Positions 39,897 through 50,981 of a stretch of DNA of 64,000 nucleotides are shown here, one piece after another. Position 1 is the stretch's first letter, and each line of letters begins with the position of its first letter. The stretch is taken from the NCBI RefSeq assembly GCF_001311985.1, contig NZ_BBCJ01000003.1, positions 122,859 through 186,858 on the forward strand, in the 5' to 3' direction. Position numbers and translations under genes: made by a program. This DNA is from Geotalea toluenoxydans JCM 15764 (lineage in GTDB: Bacteria; Desulfobacterota; Desulfuromonadia; Geobacterales; Geobacteraceae). Below the pieces are notes generated by a model. The model was given only the letters and a program-made list of their open reading frames with translations. It did not search any database and was not told the DNA's origin.

Positions 39897-40879
39897 CTAA
39901 TCAGCAAGTGCCTCTCTGTAATAGGCAACAGTACGTGTTACCCCTTCCGCAATGTTGGTAGAAGGATGCCATCCCAGCTCCCGGGCGGCCGATGAGATGT
40001 CGGAGCGGAAATCGCCGGTTTCTATGGCTCGATACTCCTCTGGCCACGGCACCGTGACGATTTCTCCCCTCCCCGCAGTGGCCACTGCCAGCTGAGCCAG
40101 TTCCATCAGGTGACAGTGGCACTATCACCGATATTGTATATTCTGCCGCGGGCAGCTTCAGTACAACCCGCCTTTACAAGAGCCTCCACCAAGTCGTCGA
40201 TGTAGAGGTAATCGCGGCACTGTTCCCCTTGACCAAACAGAGTGATCTTTTCACCGCGCACCGCCGCCTGGATAAATCGGTTCGCTATGCCGTATGCACG
40301 CGCATCCCCCGCCTGCAAGGGCCCATAGGGGTTCGAAATGCGCAGCACCGTGGCATGGATGCCGTAAAGACGGCCATAGATCAGATGATAGTTCTCCACG
40401 GCAAGCTTATGAGCGGCATAGATGGATTCCGGCGCAAGGGGATGCCGCTCGTCGACCGGCAAGTACTGTGGCTTGCCGTAGACCAGGCGGCTGCTGGGAA
40501 ATACTATGGTGACCCTGGGATTGAAGCGCCGGCAGGACTCAAGTATGGTCAAGTGGCCACGGCAATTGATGTCCAGGTCGTTGAGAGGCGCTTTATTGCT
40601 ATCTGCTGCACCGGATTTCCCTGCAAGGTTGAAGATAACCTCTTGCTCCCGTACGACACGCTCCACCTTCTCCTCATCCCGCATGTCCGCAATGGCAATC
40701 TTGAGTCGGGAACGAACTCCATCGAGCATCTTGTCGGCAGGGGGCATGAAGTTGTCCAGCACCGTCACCTCGGCCCCCAGCTCCAACAGTCGGGAGCAGG
40801 TATTCAGCCCGATAAAGCCCAGACCTCCGGTAACGAGTACTTTTTTCCTTTTATAGAACCAAGCTGTATCGCCGTTCAC
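39897..40879 (-). CDS. NAD-dependent sugar epimerase/dehydratase (frameshifted as read)
   Basis: An extended short-chain dehydrogenase: GGLGFIGLNTCSRLL (Rossmann motif near residue 18), FPSSRLVYG, and the catalytic YAAHK (near residue 150). RISNPYGP and CRDYLYIDDLVEAL are typical of nucleotide-sugar epimerases. A frame change near 40107 leads to MELAQLAVATAGRGEIVTVP and the end ARELGWHPSTNIAEGVTR. The repaired length is about 327 residues. It overlaps the GT4 gene by four bases. The exact nucleotide sugar cannot be told. Confidence 0.82.
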
Positions 40880-41906
40880 CGTTTCCCCTTCCGTATCACA
40901 TCCAGGTATATATCTTCCAGTCGGCTCATCATCCTGTCGGTGGTGAATTGGCCAATGAACTCTCTTCCCCGTGCTACCAAGCGTTCGGATACCTCTCTGT
41001 CGGTCAGGCAGGTCACGATCCGGTCAGCTTGCAGGTCATAATCGTCAAGAGGCACTATGAAACCTGTCTCCCCATCCAGGACAATTTCGGGGTTCCCCCC
41101 CGCATCGGAAAGGACGGGTGGCACTCCGGCCATGGTTGCCTCGGAGGAAACCAGTGGTATTGCCTCGATCTCCGAAGACATAACGAAAACCTTTGCACGG
41201 CCGTATGTTTTGTACAACTCGTCGCGAGGCATGCCGTAAATGAACCGGACTGGAAGCCACGGGCCAGAAATCGGGCAAGCAGTTTCACATACCAGTAGTC
41301 GTTGCCGATAACCATCAGTTTTGCATCGGGAACCTTTTCCAGGACTTTCGGCAGGGCCCGCAGCAATCGATAGATTCCCTTGCGGAAGAAGTCTCCCCCC
41401 ACAAAAAGGATCAGGTTCTCTTTTTCTTCCCAGGGACGGGTCTTGATCTCACTGTAATCGAGCCCGTAGTAAAAGTTCAGGTACTTGTTGGATGATCGTA
41501 AAGATCAAAGACGTACCGCCCGTGCAAGATGATGCCGTCTATAAATGTGAATAGCCTTCTATACTTGAAGGCCCGGTATTTCTGTAGCAGAAAACGAACC
41601 GGAAAATCGGGACAGAAGAAGTGGTAATAGCGAACCCAGTAATAGTCATGGCTGTCCACCACCAGCGGGCAGCGGACCTTCGCGGCCACCTTCGGCGACA
41701 GGTGCTTCAGGTTCAGACAGTGGGCGATATCCCACTCCTCCTCAAGATCCGCCTCCGACTGGTAGATCCTCACCTCGTGCCGCCGCCTGAGTTCGCGCAG
41801 CACGTTGGCCTGGTACGTGCCGCCGCCGGTGAGGGATTCCCGCTGATTGGCAATTATCAGGACCTCATCAGCGGGCCCCCTTGTTACGGCTCGGGCATAT
41901 CATCAT
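40876..41906 (-). CDS. GT4 glycosyltransferase (frameshifted as read)
   Basis: Three frame changes (near 41885, 41490 and 41250) separate four pieces of one gene that starts with the ATG at 41906 (overlapping the previous stop as ATGA). The pieces read IIANQRESLTGGGTYQANVL, LVVDSHDYYWVRYYHFFCP, NLILFVGGDFFRKGIYRLL, and MSSEIEAIPLVSSEATMAGV with NPEIVLDGETGFIVP. The last is the donor-binding E-x7-E motif of GT-B enzymes. The repaired length is about 343 residues. It is a cytoplasmic sugar transferase of unknown linkage. Confidence 0.78.
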
Positions 41907-42888
41907 TTCCTGCCTTTTTTCCGCATAAAAGTCCTGATCGGCGATTCGTAAGGGGAGAACAGGTTCATAACCTGTTCGTCTGAAAGCTTTTGCCCGCCCT
42001 GTATCTTTTTTCTTTTCCGTAGCAGCGTTGGCATATGGCGCGGCAGATCGAGTCTCGCCTTCAATGCACTTACCCCTTGGCCACGCATAACGGCAAGTAT
42101 CAGCGCAGCGACGTCGTAAAAAAGCACCTTAGGCAGGTATCGTATCAGAACCGCTGTCGGCCAGTTTTTGATAATGACATACCATTTGTTGCGATGGGTA
42201 TGGAATACCTTGAAAGGGCTCCACTCGCCGCTGGTGGCAGAATGGATATGATAGACCACAGCGCCAGGTGCGGTCACCGCTTGCCAGCCGGCCAGGCGGC
42301 ATCTCCAAGCGAGGTCAAAATCTTCATAATAGGCAAAAAAATCCCCATCGAAAAACCGGTTTCCGACAACATCGCACGCCGATATAGAGCAGCTCCTCCG
42401 CATGGGCCGAAAACCGGCGCAGGCTCTTTATACTGCCCGCTGTCAACTTCGGCAATCCCTTTATTGTAGCCGAGCCCATTGCTGGCGATCATCAACCCTA
42501 CGGAGTCTATGGTGTCTGGTTTATAGTAGTTCAACATTTTCGCCGCCACCAAGCCGACACGCTCATTGGCCTGGGCCGCAGTGACCAGCACCGAAAGAAA
42601 TTCCGGATAGATCTTGGTGTCGTTATTCAGGGTAACGATGAATTGCCCCCGGCAATGCTCGAGCCCCACATTGTTTCCAGCAGCAAAGCCTATGTTCTGC
42701 GGTAATGCCACGACCCTTACCGCAGGATACTTTCTACGGATATAGTCAGGGGAGCCATCAGAGGACCCATTATCCACCAAAACGGTTTCGAAGTCCGTAT
42801 AGGATTGTCGTAAAAGGGAATCGAGGCACTCTTTGAGGAATCGTCTGCCGTTCCAGTTCAGGATTATGACCGAGACCAGCGGGTTCAA
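41903..42888 (-). CDS. GT2 glycosyltransferase, rhamnosyltransferase-like (frameshifted as read)
   Basis: The protein starts MNPLVSVIILNWNGRRFLKE, with the DxD-region NNDTKIYPEFL and GPCGGAALYRRAML. A frame change near 42375 leads to FFAYYEDFDLAWRCRLAGW, the usual acceptor-side motif of the COG1216 group. The repaired length is about 328 residues. The start overlaps the previous gene's stop by four bases and the stop overlaps the next start in the same way. Confidence 0.85.
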
Positions 42889-43801
42889 AAGCGCCCGCCA
42901 TACTTACCCGTTTTGCCCAAAAAGCCGTCGATGATCCCACCAATGACAGCACCCATCTTGGCGCGTGATTCTGCCTCAAAAAACAGTATACCGGTAAGTT
43001 CCCGCACGAAATTCATCAGGTCTTTGAGCATCCAACGGGGAAATTTCAATCCATACCGCCGGTAGACGAAGATCCGATTCCTGGCATTATAATACCGGCG
43101 CAGCGGACTGTGATTGAATGCCTTGAAGGTTCTGCCAAAGGCCCTGTGCAGGGTCATATGCCCCAAACTGTGCACCAGCAACGCATCGCTGACCTCAATG
43201 ATTCTGTACCCGTTACTCCGCAGCCGCAGGCAAAACTCATGGTCGACGCAGTCCATGAAGAAAGCTTCCGGAAAAAAGCCGACCTTGCTAAAGACCTCTG
43301 TCCGCACCAGATTCCCAGAAGTCATGGTAGTAAAAACTTCAGTGTAAGGGCCGTCATCGCCCTCGGCATAGCTGCTGATTCTGCCGTATGCCGGTCCTTG
43401 TACCGTGGGCCGGCCAGAGCGACCTGACTGCGGAAGGGGCAGCCATTCAAAGCCGCCAGCATTGCCTCAATAAAGCCCTCTGGCGCACAGCTGTCCTGAT
43501 CGAAGGTGGCAATCCAGGGATAGCCGCGGTCGCGGGCGAAGCGCACCCCCATGTTCAGGGCGGCGGCAATACCCAGGTTGTCCGTGTTGCTGATCAGGCT
43601 GACACCCTCAAGCTTCGTCGCCTCGGCCAGGACCCGTCTCCCCTCAGTACCAGAGGCATTGTCGACGATAACAATCTCCGCCACCTGTGGGGCCAGGGCT
43701 GCGATGTTTCTCAAAAGCTGCGGAGCGGGATTATAGGTAACGATAACGGCGCAGACCTCCTGCGCCCGGATCGTGGTCGTCTCAGCGTCCACCCTGACCA
43801 T
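42885..43801 (-). CDS. GT2 glycosyltransferase, rhamnosyltransferase-like (frameshifted as read)
   Basis: The ATG at 43801 (MVRVDAETTTIRAQEVCAVI) is preferred; the longer ORF runs antisense-like through the previous gene in another frame. Motifs: AVIVTYNPAPQLLRNIAAL, VDNASGTEG, and TFDQDSCAPEGFIEAML (DQD metal site). A frame change near 43325 joins it to MTSGNLVRTEVFSKVGFFPE and FFMDCVDHEFCLRLRSNGYR. The repaired length is about 305 residues. It overlaps the methyltransferase gene by 20 bases. Confidence 0.84.
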
Positions 43802-44528
43802 CCCCGTCGGACTTGCGGATAATAAAGATATTCTCTTCGATATTGAAGACAAAGGTTTCGATATCGAATGGATGACGCTGCTGCACCATAAGCAACATCT
43901 CCAACATCTCTCGTTGTGTCCAGCTGTGAAAGTGAATGCTGTACTCCATTGCCATGAGTTTTTCGACTTCTTTGACACATGCAGCCTCATCCTCTATTTT
44001 GCTCACATGACGGACCCATTCCTCGTAATGAGCTTTCCGAGACCCTTCGCCACCTGAGGCAAAATCAGCCAGTAAATGTTCGATGGTTGTAGCCGGACGC
44101 TCTGCGTCAAAAGTAAAGCGCTTGTCGGGTACGGCAAGATAGAGAATCCCCAAAGGTCTGAGAACGCGTAGCATGCTGTCCAGTGCCAGCAGCGGGTTTT
44201 CGCAATGTTCGATGAAGTGGTTGGCAATAATGAAATCCTGTGAAGCGTCAGGCACCGTTGCCAGGAGTTCGCCGTCATCGACAATATCCACATGGACCAG
44301 TTTTTCCCGCCGTAATTCGGGATAATGGCGGCGCAAGTCATCCACCTTCATCCGGTCCACATACCTGACCCGTGCCGAACTGGGAACTTTCAAGGGATTA
44401 TGCAGGGCGCCGATTTCTATGCCGGTACCTCGCAGATAGCGGTAGGCGACTCTTCTGCGCATGGATCGAAGGCCATGCAGGCGACGTATTTTAGCTATCT
44501 TGAGCCTGATTGCTGCTAGTGCCGACAC
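43782..44528 (-). CDS. SAM-dependent methyltransferase (type 11)
   Basis: The start is taken as GTG at 44528 behind GGAG; no family-like sequence precedes it. The 248-residue protein has GTGIEIGALHNPLKVP (SAM motif), DIVDDGELLATVPDASQDFI, NHFIEHCENPLLALDSMLRV and LYLAVPDKRFTFD. This matches methyltransferases common in polysaccharide clusters, which modify sugars on the nascent chain or its terminus. The frame is intact. The acceptor is unknown. Confidence 0.78.
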   Translation of the reverse strand: MSALAAIRLKIAKIRRLHGLRSMRRRVAYRYLRGTGIEIGALHNPLKVPSSARVRYVDRMKVDDLRRHYPELRREKLVHVDIVDDGELLATVPDASQDFIIANHFIEHCENPLLALDSMLRVLRPLGILYLAVPDKRFTFDAERPATTIEHLLADFASGGEGSRKAHYEEWVRHVSKIEDEAACVKEVEKLMAMEYSIHFHSWTQREMLEMLLMVQQRHPFDIETFVFNIEENIFIIRKSDGDGQGGR

Positions 44529-44575
44529 TAAATTAACTCCCTCCACTAATGTGGTCTGTTCCAGAGTGCCCCCCT

Positions 44576-45719
44576 TCACGGCGCAAGAAGGGTATCGACC
44601 GCCATGATGACTTCTTCCACCGGGATGGTGGTTATATCGGATGTCTGTTCGCCCCCCCCGGTACGTGTTACCGACTCGGCATGTTTGAACCCTGGGGGGT
44701 AAAGGGCTTGGGTCCGGGTAAAGACCTCGGCCGGATACGGACCAAACCTGCCGTAATGGCGCCGGTGAGCAGATAGACAACGGGTGTGCCCACCGAAACT
44801 GCAAGATGCACGGCAACCGTGTCGTTTGAAACCAGGAGCCGGGCACGGGACAGATATCCGGCTAATTGCGCCAGAGAGGTCCGTCCGGACATATCCACCA
44901 GGTCGATCCCCGGTGCCAGTTCGCGCACCCGCGCCGCTAATATACGTTCAGCGGGAGCCCCCGCCAAAACTACCGCCAGCCCATAGCGGGAGGCAAGGTG
45001 CCGGGTAACCTCAGCGAAGCCCTCGGGCCTCCAACGTTTCGCCGGCACGCTCGCCCCGGGGAAGACAACGGCATAGGGACGATCAATCTCCTCCGGCAAT
45101 GGGACGGAACCACCATCAAAAGATGGACAGGTTATCGGCAATAACTGCCCCAGCAGCGCCTCGAAGAACTCCTTGTTCCGCAGAAACTCGAACGTGACCC
45201 CGGGACTCGTTGGCAACAGGTGCGTATAATAGCCGTCGGAGATCCGCTTCTGCCAAAGCGGAATGTTGCTTGTTCCACCGGAGCTGCCGATTCGTTCCAC
45301 TGCCCCTGTTGCCCTGACAATCGCATCACCGAAATAGAATTCCCGGGAAAAGGCAGGTTGCACTGCAATCTCAAACCCCCTGCAGCGGATTTCCCTCAAC
45401 AACCTAAACCGGTAGGCAGATTGTTCAGCAGTTTTTTTCTCTCCACCCAGATACAGTCACTGAAACAATCGCTGTCGAAGCTTTCCACAAGGGGGCGGAT
45501 CTCCTCGTTGGCGCACAAGGTGATCCGGTAATCGCCATAACGCTCGTGGCTCTTCATTATGCGGACCAAGTTGCGCACGAGGATATAATCGCCGATGTGG
45601 TGCAGGTGTACCAGCAGCAGCGTCTTTGTTCGCACCGGTACCCGGCAGCCAACGGCCAGCAGATCCAGCGGCATGGTCAGCAAAAACCGAAGGGCCGCAC
45701 CAACCGGTGTCCGTTTCAT
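44576..45719 (-). CDS. GT9 (heptosyltransferase-like) glycosyltransferase (frameshifted as read)
   Basis: MKRTPVGAALRFLLTMPLDL starts at 45719 behind CAGGAAAA, and LLLVHLHHIGDYILVRNLVR is the GT9 N-terminal motif. Frame changes near 45410 and 44700 link it to FPGASVPAKRWRPEGFAEV, SGRTSLAQLAGYLSRARLLV, SNDTVAVHLAVSVGTPVV (donor site) and the end VIMAVDTLLAP at 44576. The repaired length is about 381 residues. It may add a heptose or related sugar. It overlaps the upstream GT2 stop codon. Confidence 0.82.
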
Positions 45720-46719
45720 TTTCCTGCCCCCTGCAGAGCCTGCTTGCACTGCCTGAGCAAAAGATAAGCCCAGGTAGGCGCCAGCAAAAGCGGCACGAGC
45801 CGAAACCAGCAAGCCGGAAAGTCCCAGAAATGCCGCAGGTACAACCCCAGGACCCTCACCCGTACCAGCAGCCCCCGCCGTGCCGTATGTATATCCTCAG
45901 CATATCCCCGCAGGTGGGTGCCGATCACCTGGTTAACGATGCTCCGATACTCTGGGGAGCCTGTGCCGAAGAGTCGTGCAGCAATCCGGTCATAGCCGAG
46001 AACGTCGATCCTGATCCTGCAAGGTACTTCAACTCATTCAGGAAAGAGTCGTTGTTGGCCCGCCAGCCGACCAGCGGCCTGCTCAAATACATGACAGCAC
46101 CGCTGCAATCGCGGATCATAGCCAACAGCTTGTAAACGTGCACGTAGGCAGAACCTATGAATTCTTCGTGGCCCGCCACCTGCAGCCAGCATGCACGCCG
46201 GAAAACCAACACCGAAAGATAGCCCAGTTCATAGGTGATATGATCGATTGCCTGTCGAGCGCCGGAGAAACGGACATCATTGGTGAATGCCCGCCTTAAC
46301 GGCTGCCGGATCGGCAATAGGCTTCCAAAACTGCAATCGTAGTAGTTGCGCGACAGGATGGCAACATTGAGATCGGAGTTGTCGTCGATCCTTGCCAGCA
46401 GGACATCTATGGCACCCGGCTCCAGCCGGTCGTCGCTTCCCATCAGCCAGCAAAAATCACCTGAGGCAATGGCAACTGCTTGCAGATAGTTCCTGTCAGC
46501 GCCCAGATTTTCACTGTTTTTGTGGTAGACCAGATTGACCGGCAGATGGCTCTGCCAGCGCGCCACAACTGCAGCGGTGTCATCAGTGGAAGCATTATCA
46601 CTGACACAGACCTCCAGTAAGGGTGTGTGCTCGATTGAAACCTGTGAAGCAATGCTTGCCAATAGCTCATCGAGGAAAACCGCTCGGTTATATGTGGGGA
46701 TACAGATGGAAAGTCGCAT
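45716..46719 (-). CDS. GT2 glycosyltransferase, paralogue of the next gene upstream (frameshifted as read)
   Basis: MRLSICIPTYNRAVFLDELL begins at 46719; GSDDRLEPGAIDVLLARIDD carries the metal-binding aspartates. SAYVHVYKLLAMI and VGWRANNDSF are shared almost word for word with the protein at 46722-47741. A frame change near 46012 restores RIDVLGYDRIAARLFGTGSP and the basic hydrophobic tail ending at 45716. The repaired length is about 334 residues. It is probably one half of a tandem duplication. Confidence 0.83.
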
Positions 46720-46721
46720 AC

Positions 46722-47741
46722 CTAGAGTGCCTGCCCCTTTTTGGGAACAATGCTGCGAAATATCCTTTTCGCAAAGCTTAAGACGCTAGCCGGCACCACA
46801 AGTAGCGGAAATATCTCCCGCCAGAACCGGCAAAACCGCCAGTAATGCCGCAGATATAACCAGAGCACTTTCCATTGTATAAGAGCGGTCGGTGCAGAGT
46901 ATTTCAGATGATACACCAACTGCTTCCCTTGTACCTGCAGGACCCTGTTGATGATCGCCCGATGTTCTGCTGAGAAGTCGCCAAACACCGCTGCCCCGAT
47001 CCAATCAAAGCCTTCCACATCAATCCTGATGCGGCCAAACAGTTTCAGCTCTTCTCCAAAGCTGTCATTGCCGGCCCGCCACCCAACCACCTCCTGCCTA
47101 ACGAACATGACTTGGGCACCTTTCTTCATCATCGCCAGAAGCTTAAAAACATGCACGTAAGCAGATCCGATGAAAGGTTGATAGCCATCAATAGCGTCCC
47201 AGCATTCCTTTTTGAATACAAGAATCGATAAATAACCCAGGGCATGAGTCACCATGTACAACGCTTCCCGCGTGTCTGGGAACAGGAAATCACCCTTGAG
47301 ATCATCAATCAGAGGATTTCCTAAGGGCGTTATCCGTTGAGTGAAATCAAAATTATAATCGTGGCGAAGGAAAACAAAAATCCCCGCATCCCGGTACTTT
47401 ACAATGGAATCCAAGACTTTTTCGATTCCACCCGGTTCAATACGGTCATCGCTTCCAAGAAACCAGCAAAATTCGCCTTCCGCCATCTCGATGCTGCGGA
47501 GGTAGTTTGCATCAGCACCCAAGTTCCGTTCATTTTTGCGGTACATGATCGGGATCTTCAATCGTTGGCGCCATGAATCCACAAGCTGTTCGGTATTGTC
47601 CAGAGAGGCATTGTCACTTATGCAGAGTTCCACAGCTCCCACCATATCATCGCTGACCTGGGATGCTATACTGGCAATGGCTTCGTCTAAAAAACCGGCG
47701 CGGTTGTGTGTGGGAATGCAGATTGATAATTGGATGCTCAT
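46722..47741 (-). CDS. GT2 glycosyltransferase
   Basis: The intact 339-residue protein starts MSIQLSICIPTHNRAGFLDE at 47741 (TGATG overlap with the flippase stop; a TTG lies one codon earlier). It has CISDNASLDNTEQLVDSW, WFLGSDDRIEPGGIEKV, GSAYVHVFKLLAMM and VGWRAGNDSFGEEL. The C-terminus is amphipathic and hydrophobic (IFPLLVVPASVLSFAKRIF), suggesting membrane association. Because its frame is complete, it helps to correct its broken neighbour. The sugar is unknown. Confidence 0.87.
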   Translation of the reverse strand: MSIQLSICIPTHNRAGFLDEAIASIASQVSDDMVGAVELCISDNASLDNTEQLVDSWRQRLKIPIMYRKNERNLGADANYLRSIEMAEGEFCWFLGSDDRIEPGGIEKVLDSIVKYRDAGIFVFLRHDYNFDFTQRITPLGNPLIDDLKGDFLFPDTREALYMVTHALGYLSILVFKKECWDAIDGYQPFIGSAYVHVFKLLAMMKKGAQVMFVRQEVVGWRAGNDSFGEELKLFGRIRIDVEGFDWIGAAVFGDFSAEHRAIINRVLQVQGKQLVYHLKYSAPTALIQWKVLWLYLRHYWRFCRFWREIFPLLVVPASVLSFAKRIFRSIVPKKGQAL

Positions 47742-49038
47742 CAAGCCTCCATCCGGGCAGTTTTCATACGGCGATAAAGCACTACGGGCAATGCCCAGCT
47801 AACAGTAAGGATAAAGGATCCCATAAGCCCATAATCACACCGAATATCCTGTACTGGGGAATCAGCAACCATTGCAGGGACACACTCAGTGCAGCCTGAA
47901 GCGGCACAATAATCCAAAATGGCCGCAGGAAACTCATACTCTGCAGCACCATGGCAAAGGTATCGCTCCAGACGCGAATAGCAAAATAGCAGCCAAGCCC
48001 AACGATGAACAATGTGGGGACTACCAGATGCTGCTTCGGTGAAAGAAGATGAACTAACCAGGGCATAAGCAAGATCAAGGCAGCAGTTATCATGCAAATG
48101 AAGCAGATCCCCGCCAAATTGTAATCCCGAAGGTACTTCTTTACCCTGGGCCACTCGTTCCGTGCAATGGCCTCGGCACAGACCGGCCAAACAGCCGCAA
48201 GAAGAGCAGCATAGATAAAGAAGGCAATATTAAATATCTTGGTGCTCAGGTTATAAATGACAATTTCATCCGGCTTCAAAAATTGCGACATTACAACATA
48301 ATCGATTTGCAAGACCCCTGCAGCCATAAGACCAAAGAACCAGAACTTCAGGGCACGCTTTATCAGAGGTCGGAGCAATTCTCGGTTGAGACGTTGGCCC
48401 GAACAAGCTGCTCCTCTCCCCACTAAAGCCACTACCGGCAATAAGGCAAGGGGCACAAATGAGGCCACCAAGCTCCAGTGGAGTTTTTCCGTACCCCCTA
48501 AACCAGAGCGGACAATGCTCCGGATTGCTAAGACGGTCAGCACGGCCCCGACGGCAGGAATGATATTTGCCAGATAGCCCCTCTGCTCCGCATACCAGAT
48601 CTTATAGACAATGCTGCCGATTCCAATCATGATGGAGAGCGCTCCCACGGTAAAGAACTGCCGGGTCTTCTCACTTTCCGAAAGAAATACAAAGCTGTTC
48701 AATATCTTTGGAGCAATGAAGGGACTGATAAAGTAAAGTGCCGTGATGGTGACAAACAGCAAAGAGATGGCGACCAATGCCGCTGCCCAGATCAAATCAA
48801 CATAGTCCTGTTCCCGTGCCCGACGTTCTGAGATATGATTTTGCAGGCTTATCCCCACCCCTAAATCACACAGCAGATACCACCCCTGTAGGCCACTCAA
48901 AACGGCATATGCTGCATATCGCTCCATACCTAAACCGTTGGTCAAAAGGCGAATAGTGACCAGGCCTGCGACCGCACTAATGACGCGACCAGCCCATGCA
49001 CTACCGGCAACAAGCATGTGTGTCGGGATTTTTCTCAA
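47741..49038 (-). CDS. Wzx-like O-antigen flippase (frameshifted as read)
   Basis: A polytopic protein of the MATE/MVF polysaccharide exporter type with about 12 hydrophobic segments (for example VISAVAGLVTIRLLTNGLGM and SLLFVTITALYFISPFIAP). The start is read as TTG at 49038 behind AGAGG; the ATG at 49017 is an alternative. A frame change near 47820 restores the end LMGSFILTVSWALPVVLYRR to TARMEA at 47741. The repaired length is about 432 residues. It should move the lipid-linked repeat unit across the inner membrane. No Wzy was identified with certainty. Confidence 0.82.
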
Positions 49039-49052
49039 TGGACCTCTACCCC

Positions 49053-50081
49053 TTAACTCCCGACAATGCCACCAACCCATTCGACCATCCGCTTCACCCC
49101 ATCCCGTGAGGACACCTGCGGTGACCAGCCCAGCACCTGCTCGGCCTTGGCAACATCGGCAACAAAAACCCGTTGGTCACTTTCCCGTGGTGGTAGCTTG
49201 GTATAATTCAGCTTCACATCAAGCAGTTCTTCCAGCAGGGAAAAAAGCTCCAGCAGGGATAGACTGTTGTCGATGCCGCCGCCGATATTGAAAACTTGTC
49301 CACGAGCGATTTCAATAGCTCCCAAGGCTTTGAAATAAAGAGCTCTCATATCGTCGGCGTGCAACAGATCTCGCACCTGCTTTCCATTGCCGGAAATGGT
49401 GAACGGCTCGTCAAGGACACCTCTTTTGCTTTCGACCGCTTTCTGGCAGAACCAGCCGACCCAACCCTGGTCGTAGGTGGCGAATTGCCTGCCTCCATAC
49501 ATGGATGAATGCCGAAAGACAACCGTATTCAAACCAAAAATCCGGGCATAGTCGAGCATATATTGATCCGCTGCGCCTTTCGAGCACCCATAGGGAGAAT
49601 GGAACTCCAAGGGGGTGGTCTCATCGAATCCGCGCGGCCGATCGGTACAGACGTAGCGGGTCGGGGTCTCTTCATAGCCATACTGTTCCAGGTCGCCGTA
49701 AACCTTGTTGGTTGACGAGTAAAGTACCGCCGCCTCCGGGCAGTACAGGCGGACCGCTTCCAGGAGATTATGACTCCCCATCACGTTCACTTCGAAATCC
49801 ATCCGGGGATTGGCAATGGAGGTCGTCATCGCAACCTGTCCGGCCAAGTGGAATACGGCGTCCGGGCAAAATTCCCGAATCAGCCGGGTAATGTCGTTCA
49901 CATTGCGGATATCGCCATGCACATGACGGAAACGCCCCTGCCCCTTCAGCCAGGCCAGGTTGTCGACGGAACCCGCCCGGTAGAGGCTGTCGAACACCAC
50001 CAGGTCATCCCCACGGCCAATGGCGTGAGCCGCCAGGTTACTCCCGAGGAATCCGCAGCCGCCGGTAATCAACAGTTTCAT
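49053..50081 (-). CDS. rfbE: CDP-paratose 2-epimerase-like enzyme
   Basis: The intact 342-residue extended short-chain dehydrogenase has [33 protein letters not shown], and [20 protein letters not shown] with the YxxxK-type catalytic motif. The specific stretch [20 protein letters not shown] is typical of CDP-paratose 2-epimerase (tyvelose synthesis). It follows the genes for the CDP-3,6-dideoxyhexose pathway, which supports the call. GGAAAAG precedes the ATG. The end product would be CDP-tyvelose if the upstream reductase forms CDP-paratose. Confidence 0.85.
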   Translation of the reverse strand: MKLLITGGCGFLGSNLAAHAIGRGDDLVVFDSLYRAGSVDNLAWLKGQGRFRHVHGDIRNVNDITRLIREFCPDAVFHLAGQVAMTTSIANPRMDFEVNVMGSHNLLEAVRLYCPEAAVLYSSTNKVYGDLEQYGYEETPTRYVCTDRPRGFDETTPLEFHSPYGCSKGAADQYMLDYARIFGLNTVVFRHSSMYGGRQFATYDQGWVGWFCQKAVESKRGVLDEPFTISGNGKQVRDLLHADDMRALYFKALGAIEIARGQVFNIGGGIDNSLSLLELFSLLEELLDVKLNYTKLPPRESDQRVFVADVAKAEQVLGWSPQVSSRDGVKRMVEWVGGIVGS

Positions 50082-50981
50082 TTAGTCTTTTCCTTTCAGA
50101 GCGAATTGGTTGGTTCTCTCCAGCTCGATGGTCTGCCGGATGCCGTCCGGCAGGCGTATCTTGGGAGTCCAGCCCAGTGCGGCAAGAGCGGAAACATCGG
50201 CCCCGGACTCCATTACCTCATTTTCCCTGTAGGGAACCCCTCCGAAATTGAGGGTGGTACTGGAGCCGGTCAAGCGATGGATCATCTCGACTATCTCACG
50301 TATGGTAACGGGATTGCCCAAGCCGAGCTCGAACTCTTGGAAGCTTTCCCCACAGGCGACTGCTTTTTGGAGCAACAGCAGGTAGGCAGAGCAGACATCT
50401 TCAATATGAATGAAATCCCGCCGCTGTTCCCCCGGTGTCAGCTGCAAATCGGGAACATTCTGCAAACAGCTTCTGATGATATGGGTGATAAACTTGCTGT
50501 CGTCATCACCGGCGCCGAAGAAATGCTCCAGCTTGATGTTGACGAAGCGGATGCTTCCGCGTCTCGCGAACATCTCGCCCCAATCTCTAAATTGTTTTTT
50601 CGACAGGGCATAAAAATTCAGATTCGGTGCCAAGCTGGAATCGGTATTCAGAAAAGTAGTCGTGCAGGATGAGGAGGCAGCCTGCAGCAGCCTGAGCGGG
50701 AAAACGACATTGGCTTCCAGTATCTCTGCTGCAGATTCACCGGCCCGGCCGTAACAGGTGGCGGTATGAATTATGGTGTCAAAGGTACCCGCTGTTGTGA
50801 AAATCTGCTCAGAGCCGCATGTATCCAGATTGTAGGCCTTGATCTGGGAAAGGATATCGTGAATCCGGCGGGTGTCGGAACAACTCCTCTTCAGAATGGT
50901 CAGATCATGCCCCTCATGGAGAAGCGTCCGCAGGAGACGGCTTCCCAGGAAGCCGGTAGCACCGGTAATCAATATCTTCAT
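50082..50981 (-). CDS. CDP-paratose/CDP-abequose synthase-like reductase
   Basis: The intact 299-residue short-chain dehydrogenase has GATGFLGSRLLRTLLHEGHD (NAD(P) site), NTDSSLAPNLNFYALSKKQF with the catalytic YxxxK, and GEQRRDFIHIEDVCSAYLLL. It resembles the 4-ketoreductases RfbS (paratose) and RfbJ (abequose), which reduce CDP-3,6-dideoxy-4-hexulose. Whether it is RfbS or RfbJ cannot be decided from sequence alone. The adjoining RfbE-like epimerase favours RfbS. It ends immediately before the rfbE start codon and overlaps rfbH by four bases. Confidence 0.75.
   Translation of the reverse strand: MKILITGATGFLGSRLLRTLLHEGHDLTILKRSCSDTRRIHDILSQIKAYNLDTCGSEQIFTTAGTFDTIIHTATCYGRAGESAAEILEANVVFPLRLLQAASSSCTTTFLNTDSSLAPNLNFYALSKKQFRDWGEMFARRGSIRFVNIKLEHFFGAGDDDSKFITHIIRSCLQNVPDLQLTPGEQRRDFIHIEDVCSAYLLLLQKAVACGESFQEFELGLGNPVTIREIVEMIHRLTGSSTTLNFGGVPYRENEVMESGADVSALAALGWTPKIRLPDGIRQTIELERTNQFALKGKD

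Noticed and set aside
43802..43990. N-terminal extension of the GT2 gene at 42885-43801
   Set aside because: The extension is the antisense-like third frame of the methyltransferase coding region; the ATG at 43801 gives the usual family start.
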